NCBI GenBank assembly: GCA_002007465.1
Contig: LNAC01000001.1
Location: 5,888,757-5,952,756, forward strand
Reading direction: 5' to 3'
DNA length: 64,000 nt
Source of the DNA: Ailurus styani
Lineage: Eukaryota; Chordata; Mammalia; Carnivora; Ailuridae
The position numbers were made by a program, and so were the translations under genes. The notes under the pieces are model-generated. The model worked only from the letters and a program-made list of their open reading frames with translations, had not been told where the DNA came from and did no database searches. The first letter of the stretch is position 1, and each line of letters begins with the position of its first letter. Shown here piece after piece: positions 1-12,624 of the stretch.

Positions 1-79
1 TAATCCATGAAACTCTGGAGAATAATAGGGCACTGCTACCGATAGGGCCTGGACCATAAATCAGAGATGGTCCCCTCAG

Positions 80-260
80 GGGGCGCCTGGGTGGCTCAGT
101 CGGTGAAGCATCTGCCTTCGGCTCAGGTTGTGATCTCGGGGTCCTGGGATCGAGTCCCGCATCGGGCTCCCTGCTCAGCGGGGACTCTGCTTGGTTGTGC
201 TCTCTCCCTCCATCTCTCTCTCTGTCTCTCAAATAAATAAAATCTTTAAAAACAAAAAAA
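80..260 (+). mobile_element. CAN-type tRNA-derived SINE
   Basis: Carnivore SINE with tRNA-like head GGGCGCCTGGGTGGCTCAG, internal GGTCCTGGGATCGAGTCCCG (B-box region), pyrimidine-rich middle and AATAAATAAAATCTTT tail. It sits in the ADAM12 intron. Confidence 0.93.
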
Positions 261-739
261 TATGGTCACCTTAGGAATATCAGTGGGCATACTTACCCTC
301 TTTTTATTTCCAGAATTATTCACAAGAGTTTTACCGTCCATTGAGTCTCTCCCTACCAGATGCAGCACAGTATTAGATTGTTCGCATCCATCATCTATCC
401 CATTTTTAATTATGCTGTTTCAGAAGTGGACGGTTTCTGTTTGTTATGACCATGAGTAAGACATCATGTCAGGGTTAGACACTTGAGGCGGGCAGACAGT
501 ACAAGCAAGCACGTGCGGAACACGGGAAATAATCCCTGGTAATTTTTCCCTGCTATCATTGTCATACTTCTCGTAATTTTTGTATTTAAGGATTGCATGT
601 GTATTTTTAACATAATTCAGATTATTCTGTATGCACATTCCTTTCTAGACTACTTTTTTGCCTTAAAATCATTCCTATTTACCACAGCACTAAAAATTCT
701 TAAACGTGTCACTTTAACAATAGCACCATACGTACATAC

Positions 740-767
<28 letters not shown>
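740..767. repeat. (GT)n microsatellite
   Basis: About 14 uninterrupted GT units in otherwise featureless ADAM12 intron sequence (261-1,150). Confidence 0.9.
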
Positions 768-770
<3 letters not shown>

Positions 771-1520
771 ATAGTTTTTGAAACACTTGCCAATTAGTGG
801 GCAAGTTTGGATGTCTCTAAGTTCTGCTGTTATGAATAGTTCTGTTGTGAAGGTCTAGACAGATAAATTTGTAACACTTTAATTATTCCCTTAGGAGATA
901 TTCCTTAAAGTGAAAGTATTGGGTTAAAAGTGCTATAACTCTTTTAAGCCTCTTAATATATAAATTAAATATTATTGAGGAACCCTATGTACATTTATAT
1001 TTCGACATTATTACAGAGCATCTCTCTCTCCATGACTTTGTTAGCTCCGAGTATTACCATTTTAAAGCTTTGCCAATTTGATATAAAAAGAAAACCTCAT
1101 TTTTTTCTATCTGGTGGTTCCACCACTCAAAGGGGATGTTGATGTTTTCAATGATGAATGTGTCTCTTTTCAGCCCATCAGTTTTTCCTTCATGTATTTT
1201 GAAGCTCTGGTGTTTGCGGCACACAGAGTTAAGACCGTTGTGTTTTCTTAGTGAATGGACCCTTTTGTCATTATGTCCTGGCCTTCTTTAGTTCTGGTAA
1301 TTACCTTTGTTCTAAAGTCTACTACCTCTCATACTCAGATATCCACTTCAGTTTTCTTTTGATTCGTGTTTGCAAGGTATGTCTTTTCCACCTTTCTCCT
1401 CCTACCTTACCTGTGTCCTTGTATTGAAAATGAGCTTCTCAGAGACCACATGTAGCTGGGTCATCCATTCTGTCTGTCAGTCACTGTCTTTTAATAGGTG
1501 TGTTTAGAGCATTCATTTTT

Positions 1521-1719
1521 TTTTTTTTAAGATTTTATTTGTTTATTTGACACAGAGAGAGATTACAAGTAGGCAGAGAGGCAGGCCGAGAGACAGGGAG
1601 AGGAGGAAGCAGGCTCCCTGCTGAGCAGAGAGCCCGATGCGGGCCTCGATCCCAGGACGCTGAGATCATGACCTGAGCCGAAAGCAGAGGCTTTAACCCA
1701 CTGAGCCACCCAGGCGCCT
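1521..1719 (-). mobile_element. CAN-type SINE with perfect 14-bp target-site duplication
   Basis: Reverse-oriented SINE (poly-T first, then AAGATTTTATTTGTTTATTT, ending GCCACCCAGGCGCC). It is flanked by GAGCATTCATTTTT at 1507-1520 and again at 1720-1733, so it inserted into the older LINE-1. Confidence 0.95.
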
Positions 1720-1907
1720 GAGCATTCATTTTTAATGCAATCATGAGTGTGTAGAATCTGTCTACCATTTTAATATTGTTTGTTCCCTCTGATTTTTGTT
1801 TACTGTGCTCCTCTTTCCTGAATTCCTATAGGTTAGTTGAACATTTTTCAGTATTCCCTGTTGATTGATCTACAGTGGTTTTAAGATATGTCTTTGTATA
1901 ATTTGCT

Positions 1908-2116
1908 GTAGGGCAGGGTGTCTCAGCCTCAGCATCGTTGGCATTTGGGGCTGGATAACACTTTATTGTATGGGACTGTCCTGTGCGTTGTAGAATGTTT
2001 AGCAGCATCTTGTTTCTACCAACTAGACGGTGGTTGTACATGGAACCATGTCTTTGAACATCGCCAAATGTCCCCAGGTGGACAAAATCACCCGACTGAA
2101 AAGCTGGTGCTCTAAA
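1908..2116 (-). mobile_element. MER20 hAT-Charlie DNA transposon remnant
   Basis: Contains the recognisable MER20 core (antisense): CTGTCCTGTGCGTTGTAGAA, TTTAGCAGCATC, TCTACCAACTAGACG, and ATCGCCAAATGTCCCCAG near the end. Non-autonomous and long inactive. Confidence 0.75.
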
Positions 2117-3319
2117 GGTTATGCCATATGTACGTAATTTATCACAGTCTGCAGTATCGGTACATTATCAGTTCACGTGGAATGTAAAAATGTTACCACC
2201 TTTGAGGTCTCTTTGTCCTTCTCCCTTTATCACATAGATGTGTTAAGTGTTACCTTTATGTGCACTGAGAACCCCTTCAGATGCTATAATTTTGCTTTCA
2301 ACCATGAAGCAAAGTTGTTTAAAACCATGTTTTAAAACTTAAGAGTGATCTAATACATCTACTCACTTATCCACCCTTTCTCATCGTCCTTTATTCCTGA
2401 CATTCTGGGTTTCTTTCTGTTATTATTTCCTTTCTGTCTGAGAAACATTAGCTATTCTGTTAAAGCAGGTCCACTGGTGACAAGTTCTTTTGGATCTCCT
2501 TCATCCAAAAATGTCTATTTCACCTTTGTTCCTGATGGATATTTTCACTGGATATGGAATTCTGCGTTGACTGTTTTCTCAGCATTTGAAAAATGTCCCA
2601 CTTCCTTCTCGCCTCTCTGGTGATGAGAAATCCACTGAAAAGTTCAGCCCACAGTCTCTGTTCCAGAGAAGAGATGTGGCCTGTTATTGTAAGCAGGATT
2701 GGGAAGCAGGGCTCTGCCATCTCCAGGATGTGGTGACCAGCTGGGGCAGAGGGGATGGCTTTTTCTGGTGCCCACCTGGAGCTGGAGTAAGGTCAGGTAT
2801 GGTCAAGATGTTTCGCTCTTACCAAGCCACCTCGTTCCCCATCTGTTGACTGCAGCCAGAAGGCTTTCCTTAGGCCTCCTTTTGCTCTGGTGACATTGGC
2901 ATTTCCAGGCCAGGAACCTGTCCAGAGCACAGGCCAAGGTATAAAAACAGCAAAAACAAAACCAAGAGCTCACTACTGGGTAGTCCCTCGAGTTCTGAGG
3001 TCCACAACCAGTCCATTTCTTTTTCTCCAACCTTCAGAGTCTCAGTCGCTGTATGGATTTTCTCCAGACTTTTTTGTTGTGATTTGCAGGAGGTATAGGG
3101 TGCAAGGGGCTGATTCTGTCTTGTCCAGACCTCATTTCTTTTTGTATTTCTCTGATTACTGGTACACTTAGACTGATTTTCATATATCTATTAACCAATG
3201 GTGTAACATCAAATTGGCCATCAAAAAACAAAACAAACCCCCAAAAGCTTGATCTGTCAGTGATTTCTCTGCTGTAAAAAGATCCCACCATGGCCAGTTT
3301 CAGGCTATCCACGTAATGT

Positions 3320-5880
3320 CACAAAACGAGGAGTAGAGAATTGGCTGACATGAGCTAGTACCCGCCAGACAGAGCATAGAGCAGCTATTAACTGTGTTTG
3401 TTCTGTGAATTGTTCCTCCCCTTGGCCTACGTTTTTCTATTTGGCAGAGAGTTGGTCTTCCTGATTTATCAGAGTTCATTCTCTTACTAAGAGTATTTAC
3501 CTTTATCTGACAATTTATGGTAAACCTTTCCCTAGCTTACCTTTTATTTATGATATTTTAGGGTGTAAAAGGAATTCCAGTTTTGCCTATTAAATGTGTT
3601 CAACTTTTGTGTGAATTCTCCCATTTCTTTGTGCTTGCAAAGTCCCCTTCCATTTCACTGTCAGTCAAGATCTACGTCTAGCTCCTTCTGTTTATTTTAT
3701 TGACTGTGGAGAGTGCTTCTACAGTTGTTTTTCTAGCCTGTCTCAGATTTACATTGGGGGAAGGCACTGAACATGTCCTAAACTTTTCTGGGTGATAGAC
3801 TTATTCGAGAATCTGATGAAAGCTATGAATCCACAGAAAACACACCCGAACTCAGTACTTTGCGTGCAAATGTCAGGTATCTGCAGAGCCTGTCAGCCCT
3901 TTCCCCATGGATTCCCTCATGCTGAGGCTTTTTATGTCTCTCTTTAAACAACTCGCCTAGGCACCATGTCAAGCTGGGACTGTCTTTAACAGACCATGGG
4001 ATCTGAGGCAAAATATTTCCACTTGCTGGTATCTTTTCTTCCTGACAGCAGCCAATGCCTACAGCAGTCACTCCCTCAAGATTTCCTTTAAAAACAGGCC
4101 CCGAAAAAGGCCTTCATTCTGTTTTATGAAACGAAGGAAATGTTACCCTTTAAACATTAGGAACTGAAAAATCCACATTTCTCACTCCAGGCTGGTGTCT
4201 GTCTGGAGCTTTTCCGAGACATATGATACAGATTAGGCTCGCGCTTTCTCCCCCATTGCACGTAGAGAACTGAAATTAATTCCATGCAGGTGTGGTAAAT
4301 ACTCGGGGGTGGCTCCCTCTTGGCAGCACAGATCGAATCCGTGGACTGACACTACAATTCTGAGTCCCCGTGCCTGGACCCCCGCAACCCAACAAACACA
4401 CAGCTACACAGCTAGCCATGCTGCTGCTTCTGTTCTTACCATCCGAACCTTCCAGAAGGAAGACACTCCTGTAAACACGATATATACCTCACATCGAAAG
4501 GGTAAACATTTGATCTTTCCATCCAGTGTTCTATGTGATTTTTACACCTCAAAGATGCTTGAATATGCCCCCCTCTTGTCCACAGATATCCCCTTCCCGG
4601 GTACCATTTCCTTCGCAGCGAAACAGCTCTTGGAACGCAAGCTTCTCAACCTACCTCCTCAGCCTCGATGGAGGAAACAAACTCTTCATTTCCTTTTCAT
4701 CCTGCCAGCTGTTCTAGAGAAAACTTAATGCAGTGTGTTCATCGGGCTTTTGGCTGACTGCTGCCAAGTCCCCTCAGAGCATGAGAGGCGGAAGGCGGGC
4801 TCGGAAACAGGGTAGTAGGAGGAGGACACAGAGGTCACAGAGGCGTGTGACTGCCTACAGTCGTGCGCCTGTGTGGGCAGGGAGCGTCACGGAGTACCAC
4901 ACCCTGCGTGGCATTGACCGTGTCCTGAAGGAGAGCTCCCCCGTGTGTGTGTGGGCGGGGCGGGAGGGGAGCAGGGGTCAGACCAGTCGGCAGACGTTTG
5001 CATCTTTCCGGCCACTTTGGAAGCACCAGGTACCTTCTTCCCTGCGTCCTGCTGCCGGGTAGTTCATCTCAGGGTCCGGCAGGAAGCGAAGAGGAAAGAA
5101 AGGAAGTCTGTGCACAGATTCCGGAAGGCTTTGAGAGCCCTTCTGAGGATGGTCGTTCTTAAGAGATTCTGTTGTTTTTCTCTGACTAGAGAAGTATTAA
5201 AAATCATTCAACTTGCACCCCCCCCCCAAAAAAGTCAATTCTACCCTTATGGTCATTTTTTTTTTTAAATAGAATAATGTGTAGTAAGGGGAGAAGACAC
5301 AGCACTTGGCAAGTGTGGGTCTTGAGCGGAAGTCTGGAGTGTGGGTCTCGGCGTTCTTAGGAAGAAGCCACTCGAGGCGGCAGGCTCCATCCTCACCCCA
5401 GGGCCCAGGACAAGGAGGGACAGGCGCGTGGCAGTCGATGAGTGGATTCTGCAGAATCCAGCCAGAGGATCGCTTTCTGGAACGCAGACTTGGTTCGTGA
5501 CCTGACTTCCGGGAGGGAGGGAGGCCCCAGAAACACTGGGTGAGCGAAGGGCCCCTGGAGGGAAACATCTGTGGGCTGGTCCCCGCTGACCTACTTAAAC
5601 TCTCAGGGAAGCACGCAGACCATCGTCACGGTGGCCTCCAGCCCATCCCGGGCCGGGAGGCGAAGCTGATGTCCAGGGAGAGGACAGCGCCCTGCAGAGT
5701 CAGGTCTGAGATGCTTGGAGAGGATCCGAACCGTAGTGGGGAGGAGGCAGGCAGCAGCCCGGACACAGGCGCCACACGGGGAAAATGACGAGCGTTTGGG
5801 CACAGACTGAGCGATCTCTTGTCACGTAAGAGAGGGTCTCAAGCTGCTAAGCCTGAACTGAACAATGAGGTGTGACCCTC
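3320..5880. other. ADAM12 intron stretch, no gene
   Basis: Mostly unique sequence. Part of 3,420-3,800 may be further old LINE-1. The part from 4,730 to 5,790 is GC-richer, with open frames up to 123 codons but no recognisable protein, splice pattern or Kozak start. Nothing else can be supported. Confidence 0.5.
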
Positions 5881-5883
5881 AAA

Positions 5884-6079
5884 AGCGCCTGGGTGGCTCA
5901 GTGGGTTAAGCCTCTGCCTTCGGCTCAGGTCATGATCTCAGGGTCCTGGGATCGAGGCCCGCATCGGGCTCCCTGCTCAGTGGGGAGCCTACTTTCTCCT
6001 CTCTCTCTGCCTGCCTCTCTGCCTACTTGTGATCTGATCTCTCTCTCTGTGTCAAGTAAATTAAAGAAAAAAAAAAAGA
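5884..6079 (+). mobile_element. CAN-type SINE
   Basis: Nearly full-length SINE with CTGGGTGGCTCAGTGGGTTA head, GGATCGAGGCCCGCATCGGG, CTCTCTGCCTGCCTCTCTGC middle and A-rich tail. The TGCCTGCCTCTCTGCCTACT block is typical of mustelid copies. No clear target-site duplication was found. Confidence 0.92.
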
Positions 6080-7030
6080 CTGGAAGACAGGAAGTCCACT
6101 CATATTCCTAACTGCCAAACAACAGACTGTCTGATTTTGCTCCTCGAAGAGAAGAGAGCCAGATAGGGACAAACTCTTGGGGTTTCTCATTAGATGTCAA
6201 GGACATATCCCCCTGATATGCAGTTTATTGTGATTAATTGGCTTAATGAATTCATTTAAAGTTTAAATAAAAATGTGTTCAATGTCACATCTAAGAAATA
6301 GATATTTCTCCCAGGAAAAAAAAAAAAGAGATTACTGTTCACAGAAAATTACGTCTGGAGAGGCCTGTGCTAAGTAGCAGCAGATCACAGTGCAATTTTC
6401 GGCTGTCAAACTGAAATGTGCCAGGATTCTGAAGGGAGCCTGAGAGGCACCTTTAATTCATAGCCTGGCCATTCTTCTCAAGAACAAAAACTTCATGCAA
6501 GTGTCCCTCTCTCAGCCTTTATCTGTATTTTATTTTAACGTTGGCACCATAAAATGGCATCTGAACTATACATGCTGACGTGTGGGCATGTTTGGCTTGG
6601 GGCCGCTTTTGTTTATTTGTTTAAGTCCTTAGTTTCCTGGAAAATGCTAGGAAGTGCTTTTCCTCCAAGCAATCTTATCGGTGAATTATAATATTGAACT
6701 TGCTGGCTGAGAGTGTTTTTCTAGTCAGATTAACTTCTTTAGGAAAATAAGAACCAGAAAAGGACAATTGGATCCATCTCTTAAAATTGATTTTTGCTGA
6801 ATCAGAGTCTTTTCCCAAAAGATCTGGTGGGCCCACAAGAATACTTACCAACCCTGTTCCCCGCACTGCAGAAATGTCCTCAAAACGGCAGCAGCAGGAT
6901 TCATTTCTATTTTTACTCTTATAACCAAATAGTGTAGAAGTGTGTTTGTGTGTGCACGTATGTGTCTGGATGTGTTATCTACTAATTGTTTTGGTAGAAG
7001 GAGCTTTCTATTTTAAATCGCTGTAACATA
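6080..7030. other. ADAM12 intron, unique AT-rich sequence
   Basis: No gene or recognisable young repeat. The piece 6,210-6,300 is rich in TTAATTGG and TTAATGAATT motifs, and 6,480-6,600 is also non-repetitive. Possible conserved non-coding DNA; function unknown. Confidence 0.4.
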
Positions 7031-7034
7031 GCCA

Positions 7035-7215
7035 ACACTTATTGAACACCGATTACGTGGATGGTATTCCAGAGCCAAGCCTATTTATGGGCATTTCTGA
7101 CCATCTCCCGGAGCCTGGGCGCTGATGCCCCACCTTGGCCCCATTTTACAGAGGATGAAACAAGGCACAGCGAGGCCAAACAGCTTGTGTAGGAAGCCGC
7201 CCAGAGCCGGGAAGG
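7035..7215 (+). mobile_element. MIR SINE remnant
   Basis: Diverged MIR signature: AACACTTATTGAACACCGA near the start and CCCCATTTTACAGAGGATGA plus AACAGCTTGTGTAGG near the end. Ancient and immobile. Confidence 0.6.
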
Positions 7216-7259
7216 CCACCTTTGCTGCCTGCAGTCTGGGACAGATGGGTAGCTGGAGA

Positions 7260-10200
7260 GGAGGGAGGCAGAGACTCCTCTGGTTGAAGACTAAGGTGAG
7301 CCTAGTTCAGACCACTGACCACCTCCGCCATGTTGAATTCATTTTTGCCCCCATTTTGCTACAGAGATACAAGGTGATGAGGGGAAGGGGGGCTGGGCGG
7401 GCCTTCTGACTTCCTGTAGAGGCTTCGGTCTGTAACAAGAGAATCCTGCATTTCTCTTTTCTTTTGCTTGCAGTGTGAGCGAGCATGCCCCAGGCCTTCT
7501 GCTCCTCACTGGTCTCTCTTGGAGCCGGCCCTTGCTCGGAACCAGAGCTGTCCTAGAGTCGCATTTTGGAATACCAGGTGGAGATATCTGGTTCCTCCTT
7601 TCTGATAGGACATTTCTCCTCCTCAACACCTTGTCTGTGTCTGGGGAACAGACCACAAACCACGTTTTGTCAAACGAGACCAGCTCGTCTTGTGCGGTCT
7701 CTGCAGACGGAGAGAAGGCTGCAGAGCGACCCGGCTTCGCTTCCGTGGCCTGGGATAGGGGTGGGGGGGGGCACGACGTCTGTTTCAAGGAGCTCCCAGC
7801 TCCTCTCCTTCCCCAGCCCCGCAGAGCCGGTGCTGAACAGTTCCACCCCCACCCCCGGCTGTTACTGGTGAACAACAGCTACTCATTCCTCAATGCTTCA
7901 GGATATAGGTGTGAGAAAAGCAAGTTAATTTTTACTCTGAGGCTGAGCCCTGACTTTCCAAGTCCTTTCAACAGAATGAACTCAGCATTTGAATGAATAC
8001 GGACTTGTACCCTTCTGGCCTGTGTGGGTGTCTGGTATTTAAACCAGTGCTCACGGGGCCTGGAAATCTGATGATTTAGGTCCTTTCTCATCAGAAATGC
8101 CAATACGTAATGAAAAAGGAAATCCATTTGTCAAGATGTTCTCCCAAGGCAGTGAGCTGAAATAGGACGAAACTGATCTCTCTAAAAGCCTTCATTAGGC
8201 CAGGCAACCCAAAAGCTAATAGCTGAGCACAAGTGCGTTCTCCGCCGTGCCTGCTCGCTGGTTTCCACGTTTCCGCCTTTGCCGAGATGCTGTCCGAGAC
8301 TGCCTCTTGCTTGACCTTTCCCGCCGTCCTCCGTGAGCCTCCACGCTCACCTGCTGCCTCGGCCGGGGTGACCTTGACACACGTTCTGCCCAACGTCAGG
8401 AGGTGCAGACTGGGTGATGCGTCTCCAGGCACACCCACGTCCCGTCCCGTGAACACAACAGATGTGAGAGGAATATGTTGAGTGGATGTAAATTTTAAGC
8501 AGTAAAAAATAAGTCTTGTCACCGTATTGGTTATTCCCCTGTGGCCATCATGTTCCATGAGTCATGAGTTCATGAAAAATTGAGTCCCTTCCTCCTATAA
8601 ATCTGAAATGTAGCCACCAAGGTCTTGGACTCCTACTGACCTCTCCCTGCCACCTGCCCAGTACTTCTAGGAATCTTAACTGAATTTCTTTGGTTTCGTA
8701 TCCTAGACCAGTTATTCATGTGACAAAACCATGTGTTGTGTCTAAAAGCATCTATTTCCTGTATCTCTCTGGAGAGATGTAACCGCAGAGGAAAGCCACT
8801 CAAATGATCACAGTATTCTAAGGGATGTTTGCTTTCCACTCATTTAGAAAGTTACGAGAAGCACGCAAGCCATACATGAAAAAAATGCTGCTGATTTTAC
8901 CCGCTGTTTTTTAGCAGGCCATACATGCCCATAATTACACATTCCAACGGAACAGAGGGTAACTTAGAAAACAACTGATCTCCCTTCCACTCTGCCACCA
9001 GGCTCCCTTTGCCAGAAGCAAGCAGGGTGACTAGGCTTTTGTAAACTACAACTTGGAATACAGGCAAAAGCCTCATTTCCACTGTGTCTCCCTCTGCAGA
9101 GAGAAATTATTGAAAATTTGGAAATTTTTGAACATGCAAAATTGGAGAAAAGAGTACAGTGAAAAGCCGTCTGCCCGACACCCGCCTTTAGCACCTACCA
9201 GCTTGCTGGCCTCTTGTTTCCTCTTAGACTCTTGTTTGGAACTCAAATGGCAGCCCACCCCGGTGTCTCTAGCACACTGGTTATTCCCGAGTGGTGATAT
9301 GGGGGTCCACCTCGTTCTTTTGGCTACTTCGTGTTTTGTTGTGGAGCCATCCCGTAAATTATTTAACCTGTCCTTTACTGAGGGCCACGTGGTCGTTTCC
9401 AATCATTTGCTGCATCAAACAGGCATGTCCTTGCCTGAGGACCTCGGGGCCGTGCAGAGGACGTCTGTGGGGTAAGGTCCCGGAAACATGATGGTTGTCC
9501 AAGGGCCGTATGATCTGATTAGGTGGAAGAGCCTGGAAAGGAGTCCTGCCAATTTCTACTCCCCTGCTCCCCACCGACACAGAGGGTTTGCTTATCTTTG
9601 CCCATACAACAGATAAAAAAAATAAATGGTATCTACGTTTCTCTTCCCATAAATAAGACAGAACCTCTTTTCAAAGGTTGAAGATCCCTTTGTGGGTTTT
9701 TTCTTTTCCTTTTTCATAAAGTCTTCATCTCTTCTGCCACCTCACTGTCCTTTTAGAAAGGCCTGCCTCCCCAAGGAATACAAAGATTTTTGTCTCATTC
9801 TTTCGTGATCTTTTTTTTTTTTGCACTAAAATATTTGATGCATCTGCCATTGCTGTTGGTGTATAAAATGAGGGAGGACTCCAACTTCCTTTTCGTAGAG
9901 GGCCAGCTGAGGAATCCTCAACCCCGTTTCCTGAGTCTGTGTGCTCTTTGGTCCCTTCCGGGCCTGTGTCTTGTTAGCGTTCTGTGGCTGCCCGGCAGCT
10001 CCCGCCAGAGCTGGCTTGGGGGCCTTCTACGTGGTGTGGCATCCTGGGCCCTACCCTTCGGCCGCAGAAGCGCTAACTTAGTTCCCCCAGCACGCGCCGG
10101 ACAGCGAGCACGCCTATGCCTCTGGGCTTCAGGGCCATTTCATGAAAATATCTGATATCATTAGCCTGCTGTGTAATGAGTCTCTGCTAAATGGTAGCTA

Positions 10201-10890
10201 TTCGTTTTTCTAATGTGTGCTTTTTCCCTTTCCCATCTCCCTCCATCCTTAGGTTTATTTCTCTAACTTCTTAGACTCTTACTTCATTTCTGTTCATACC
10301 TCATTATTTACTTTATGCATACATTACCAAATAGGCACAGGGGGGTAGGAATTTCCCTCCGAACACTGCACTATCTGTGCTCGCTGGTTCTGATCGGTAC
10401 TGTTCGCCCTCCCTATTTACATTTTAAAATAACCTACGCTTCCCCTTTTGTTTTTTCCTCTGGCCCAAAGGTTGAAATTATGTTCCTTTTGGTTGTCATG
10501 AGTTTTTAAGACGTCTGAAACACAGAAGAGTGAAAATAACCTAGAACTCACCCACATTTACCCTACACAGAAACACCCCATTGTTATCTCCTTGTTTTCT
10601 TATGCATGTGCCTGTTTAAATCTCAGATACGTGACATGCACACAGTTTCCTTTTCCAAAAATGGGAAAACAAAGCAGTCCAGACCATGGCACTGTGACTA
10701 CCTCAGATACAGTCACTTTTGTAGGTCGGTGTGGATTTTTCTATAGAACTTTTTCAGTATGTTCACATAGGTATATGTGCAGATCCAATGAATATATAGT
10801 GTGCCGTGTTTTTCAACTTACATAAAGGGTATCAAACTACAAGTGGCCTCACACAGTTTGTACTTACACTCAGCTGTGTTTTCCTTCTTT
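7260..10890. other. ADAM12 intron stretch, no gene
   Basis: Mostly unique sequence. The longest open frames (178 codons at 7339-7875 on the minus strand, 173 at 7475-7996) overlap each other on opposite strands, lack recognisable domains and are treated as chance. Around 9,095-9,450 and 10,515-10,865 the text resembles 3' ends of very old LINE-1 (GAAAATTTGGAAATTTTTGA; GAAAATAACCTAGAACTCAC), low confidence. Confidence 0.4.
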
Positions 10891-10892
10891 CT

Positions 10893-12620
10893 TTCTTTTT
10901 TTTTTTTTTTTTTCCTGAAGGACAGCTGACACAGGGTGCTACCTCAGTCTCGGAGGCACAGCAAGGGCTCTGACAACTCCGTACAGGAGGCTGTGCTCAC
11001 AGGCTTCACTCCCGTCGGTCCCCAGACGCCGCCGTTACGGTGGCATTGACGGTACTCCCGCGCTGCGCCCCTCAGCCCCATGCTTCGGTCATTCCGTAAC
11101 TGGAAGCCTGGACCCGCCACTCCCCTTCACCCCATTTTGCCCATTCTCTCCCCTGGCAACCACCAATTTTGTTCTCTGTATTTATGGATCGGTTTCTGCT
11201 TTGTTTATTTATTCATTTGTTTGGTTTTTCAGATTGCCCGTTTAGATTCCACAGGTGAAATCATAGGGTATTTGTTTTTCCCTGTCTTATTTCACTTCGT
11301 GCAATACCCTCTAGGATCTCATTCTTTTCATGGCCGGGTCCTTTGTACATCCACACCACACCTTCTTTATCCATTTGTCTATTGATGGACACTGGACTGC
11401 TTCCATGTCTTGGCTTAGTAAATAATGCTGCAGTAAACATAGGGGTGTGTATATCTTTGCAAAGTAGTGTTTTCAGTTTTGGGGGGTAAATACCCAGTAG
11501 GAGAATTACTGAATTGTATGATATTTCTATTTTAATGTTTTGAGGAACCTCCATGCTGTTTTCCACAATAGCTTCACCAACTTACATTCTCACCAAAAGT
11601 GCAGCAGGTTCCCTTTCTCCACATCCTCGCCAACCCTTGTTATCGCTTATCTTTTAGATACTAGCCGTTCTGACAGTTGAGGTGGTTATCTCTGTGTGGG
11701 TTTGATTTGCATTTCCCTGATGATAAGTGCTGTTGAGCATCTTTTCATGTGTCTGTTGATCATCTAGGTCTTCTTTGGGGGAAATGTCTATTCAGTTCCT
11801 CTGCCCATATTATAATTGGATTTTTTTTGGTGTTGAGTTGTGCAAGTCTTTTTATATTTTGGATATTAACTCCTTATTGGAGCTGTCATTTGCAAATATC
11901 TTCTCCCATTCAGTAGGTTGCCTTTTCATTTTGTTCTTTCCTTGGCTGTGCAAAGACTCCTCATTTGGGTCTGGTCCCAACAGTGGGCTCTTGTTTCCTT
12001 TGCCTAAGAAGACATACCCAGAAAAATGTTGCTAAAGCCGATGTCAAGAAGATTACTGCCCGTGGTCTCTTCTAGGAGTTTCATGATCTCAGGTCTTGCA
12101 TGTAGGTCTACAACCCATTTTGAGTTTATTTTTGCGTGTAGTGTGAGAAAGTGGTCCAGTTTCCCCAGCACCATTTACTAAAGACACTCGTTTTCCCATT
12201 GTATATTCTTGCATCCTTTGTCATAGATTGACCAAATAAGCATGTGTTTATGTCTGGGCTCTCTGTTCTATTCCACTGATCATTGTGTCTGTTTTTGTAC
12301 CAGTACCATACTGTTTTGATTATTATAGCTTGGTAGTGTATCTGAAAATCTGGACTTGTGATGCCTCCAGCTTTGTTTTTCTTTTTCAAGTTTGCTTTGG
12401 CTAATGCGGCCTTCTCTGGTTCCATACAAATTTTGATATTATCTGTTCTAGTTTGTGAAAACTGTTTTTGGTATTCTGATAGGAATTGCCTTGAATCTGT
12501 AGATTGCTTTGGGCAGTATGGACATTTTAGTAATATTAATTCTTATCCATTAGCATGGAATATCTTCCCATTCGTGTCTTCAATTTCTTTCATCAGGGTT
12601 TTATAGTTTCACCTCCTGGG
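10893..12620 (-). mobile_element. 5'-truncated LINE-1 with ORF2 C-terminal remnant
   Basis: Antisense LINE-1 beginning at its 3' tail (poly-T 10,898-10,913) and running to about 12,620. The minus strand at 12126-12425 still encodes a degraded ORF2p piece with GGITSPDFQIHYQAIIIKTV and KWCWGNW. The piece at 11261-11566 holds PVSINRQMDKE, a decayed form of the usual [14 protein letters not shown] segment. Frames are broken; the element is dead. A reverse transcriptase-endonuclease once came from this ORF. Confidence 0.88.
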
Positions 12621-12624
12621 TTAA

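Larger units (their letters stand above)
1160..3170 (-). mobile_element. old LINE-1 remnant, antisense, broken by SINE and MER20
   Basis: Plus-strand text shows antisense L1 ORF2 phrases, such as the pieces around 1,440-1,510 and 2,490-2,635 (GAAAAATGTCCCACTTCC, GATGAGAAATCCACTGAAAA). The copy is diverged, with no ORF left. Boundaries are approximate, and it may be two fragments around the SINE at 1,521 and MER20 at 1,908. Confidence 0.6.

Noticed and set aside
80..150. tRNA gene in SINE heads
   Set aside because: The A/B-box-like head is SINE-derived; the cloverleaf is degenerate and the copies carry SINE bodies and A-tails.
7339..7996. Overlapping 178- and 173-codon open frames on opposite strands
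   Set aside because: No recognisable domain, no splice context, GC-rich chance frames inside an ADAM12 intron.
12126..12425. 99-codon frame with reverse-transcriptase-like text as a gene
   Set aside because: It is a broken LINE-1 ORF2 remnant, annotated as a mobile element.
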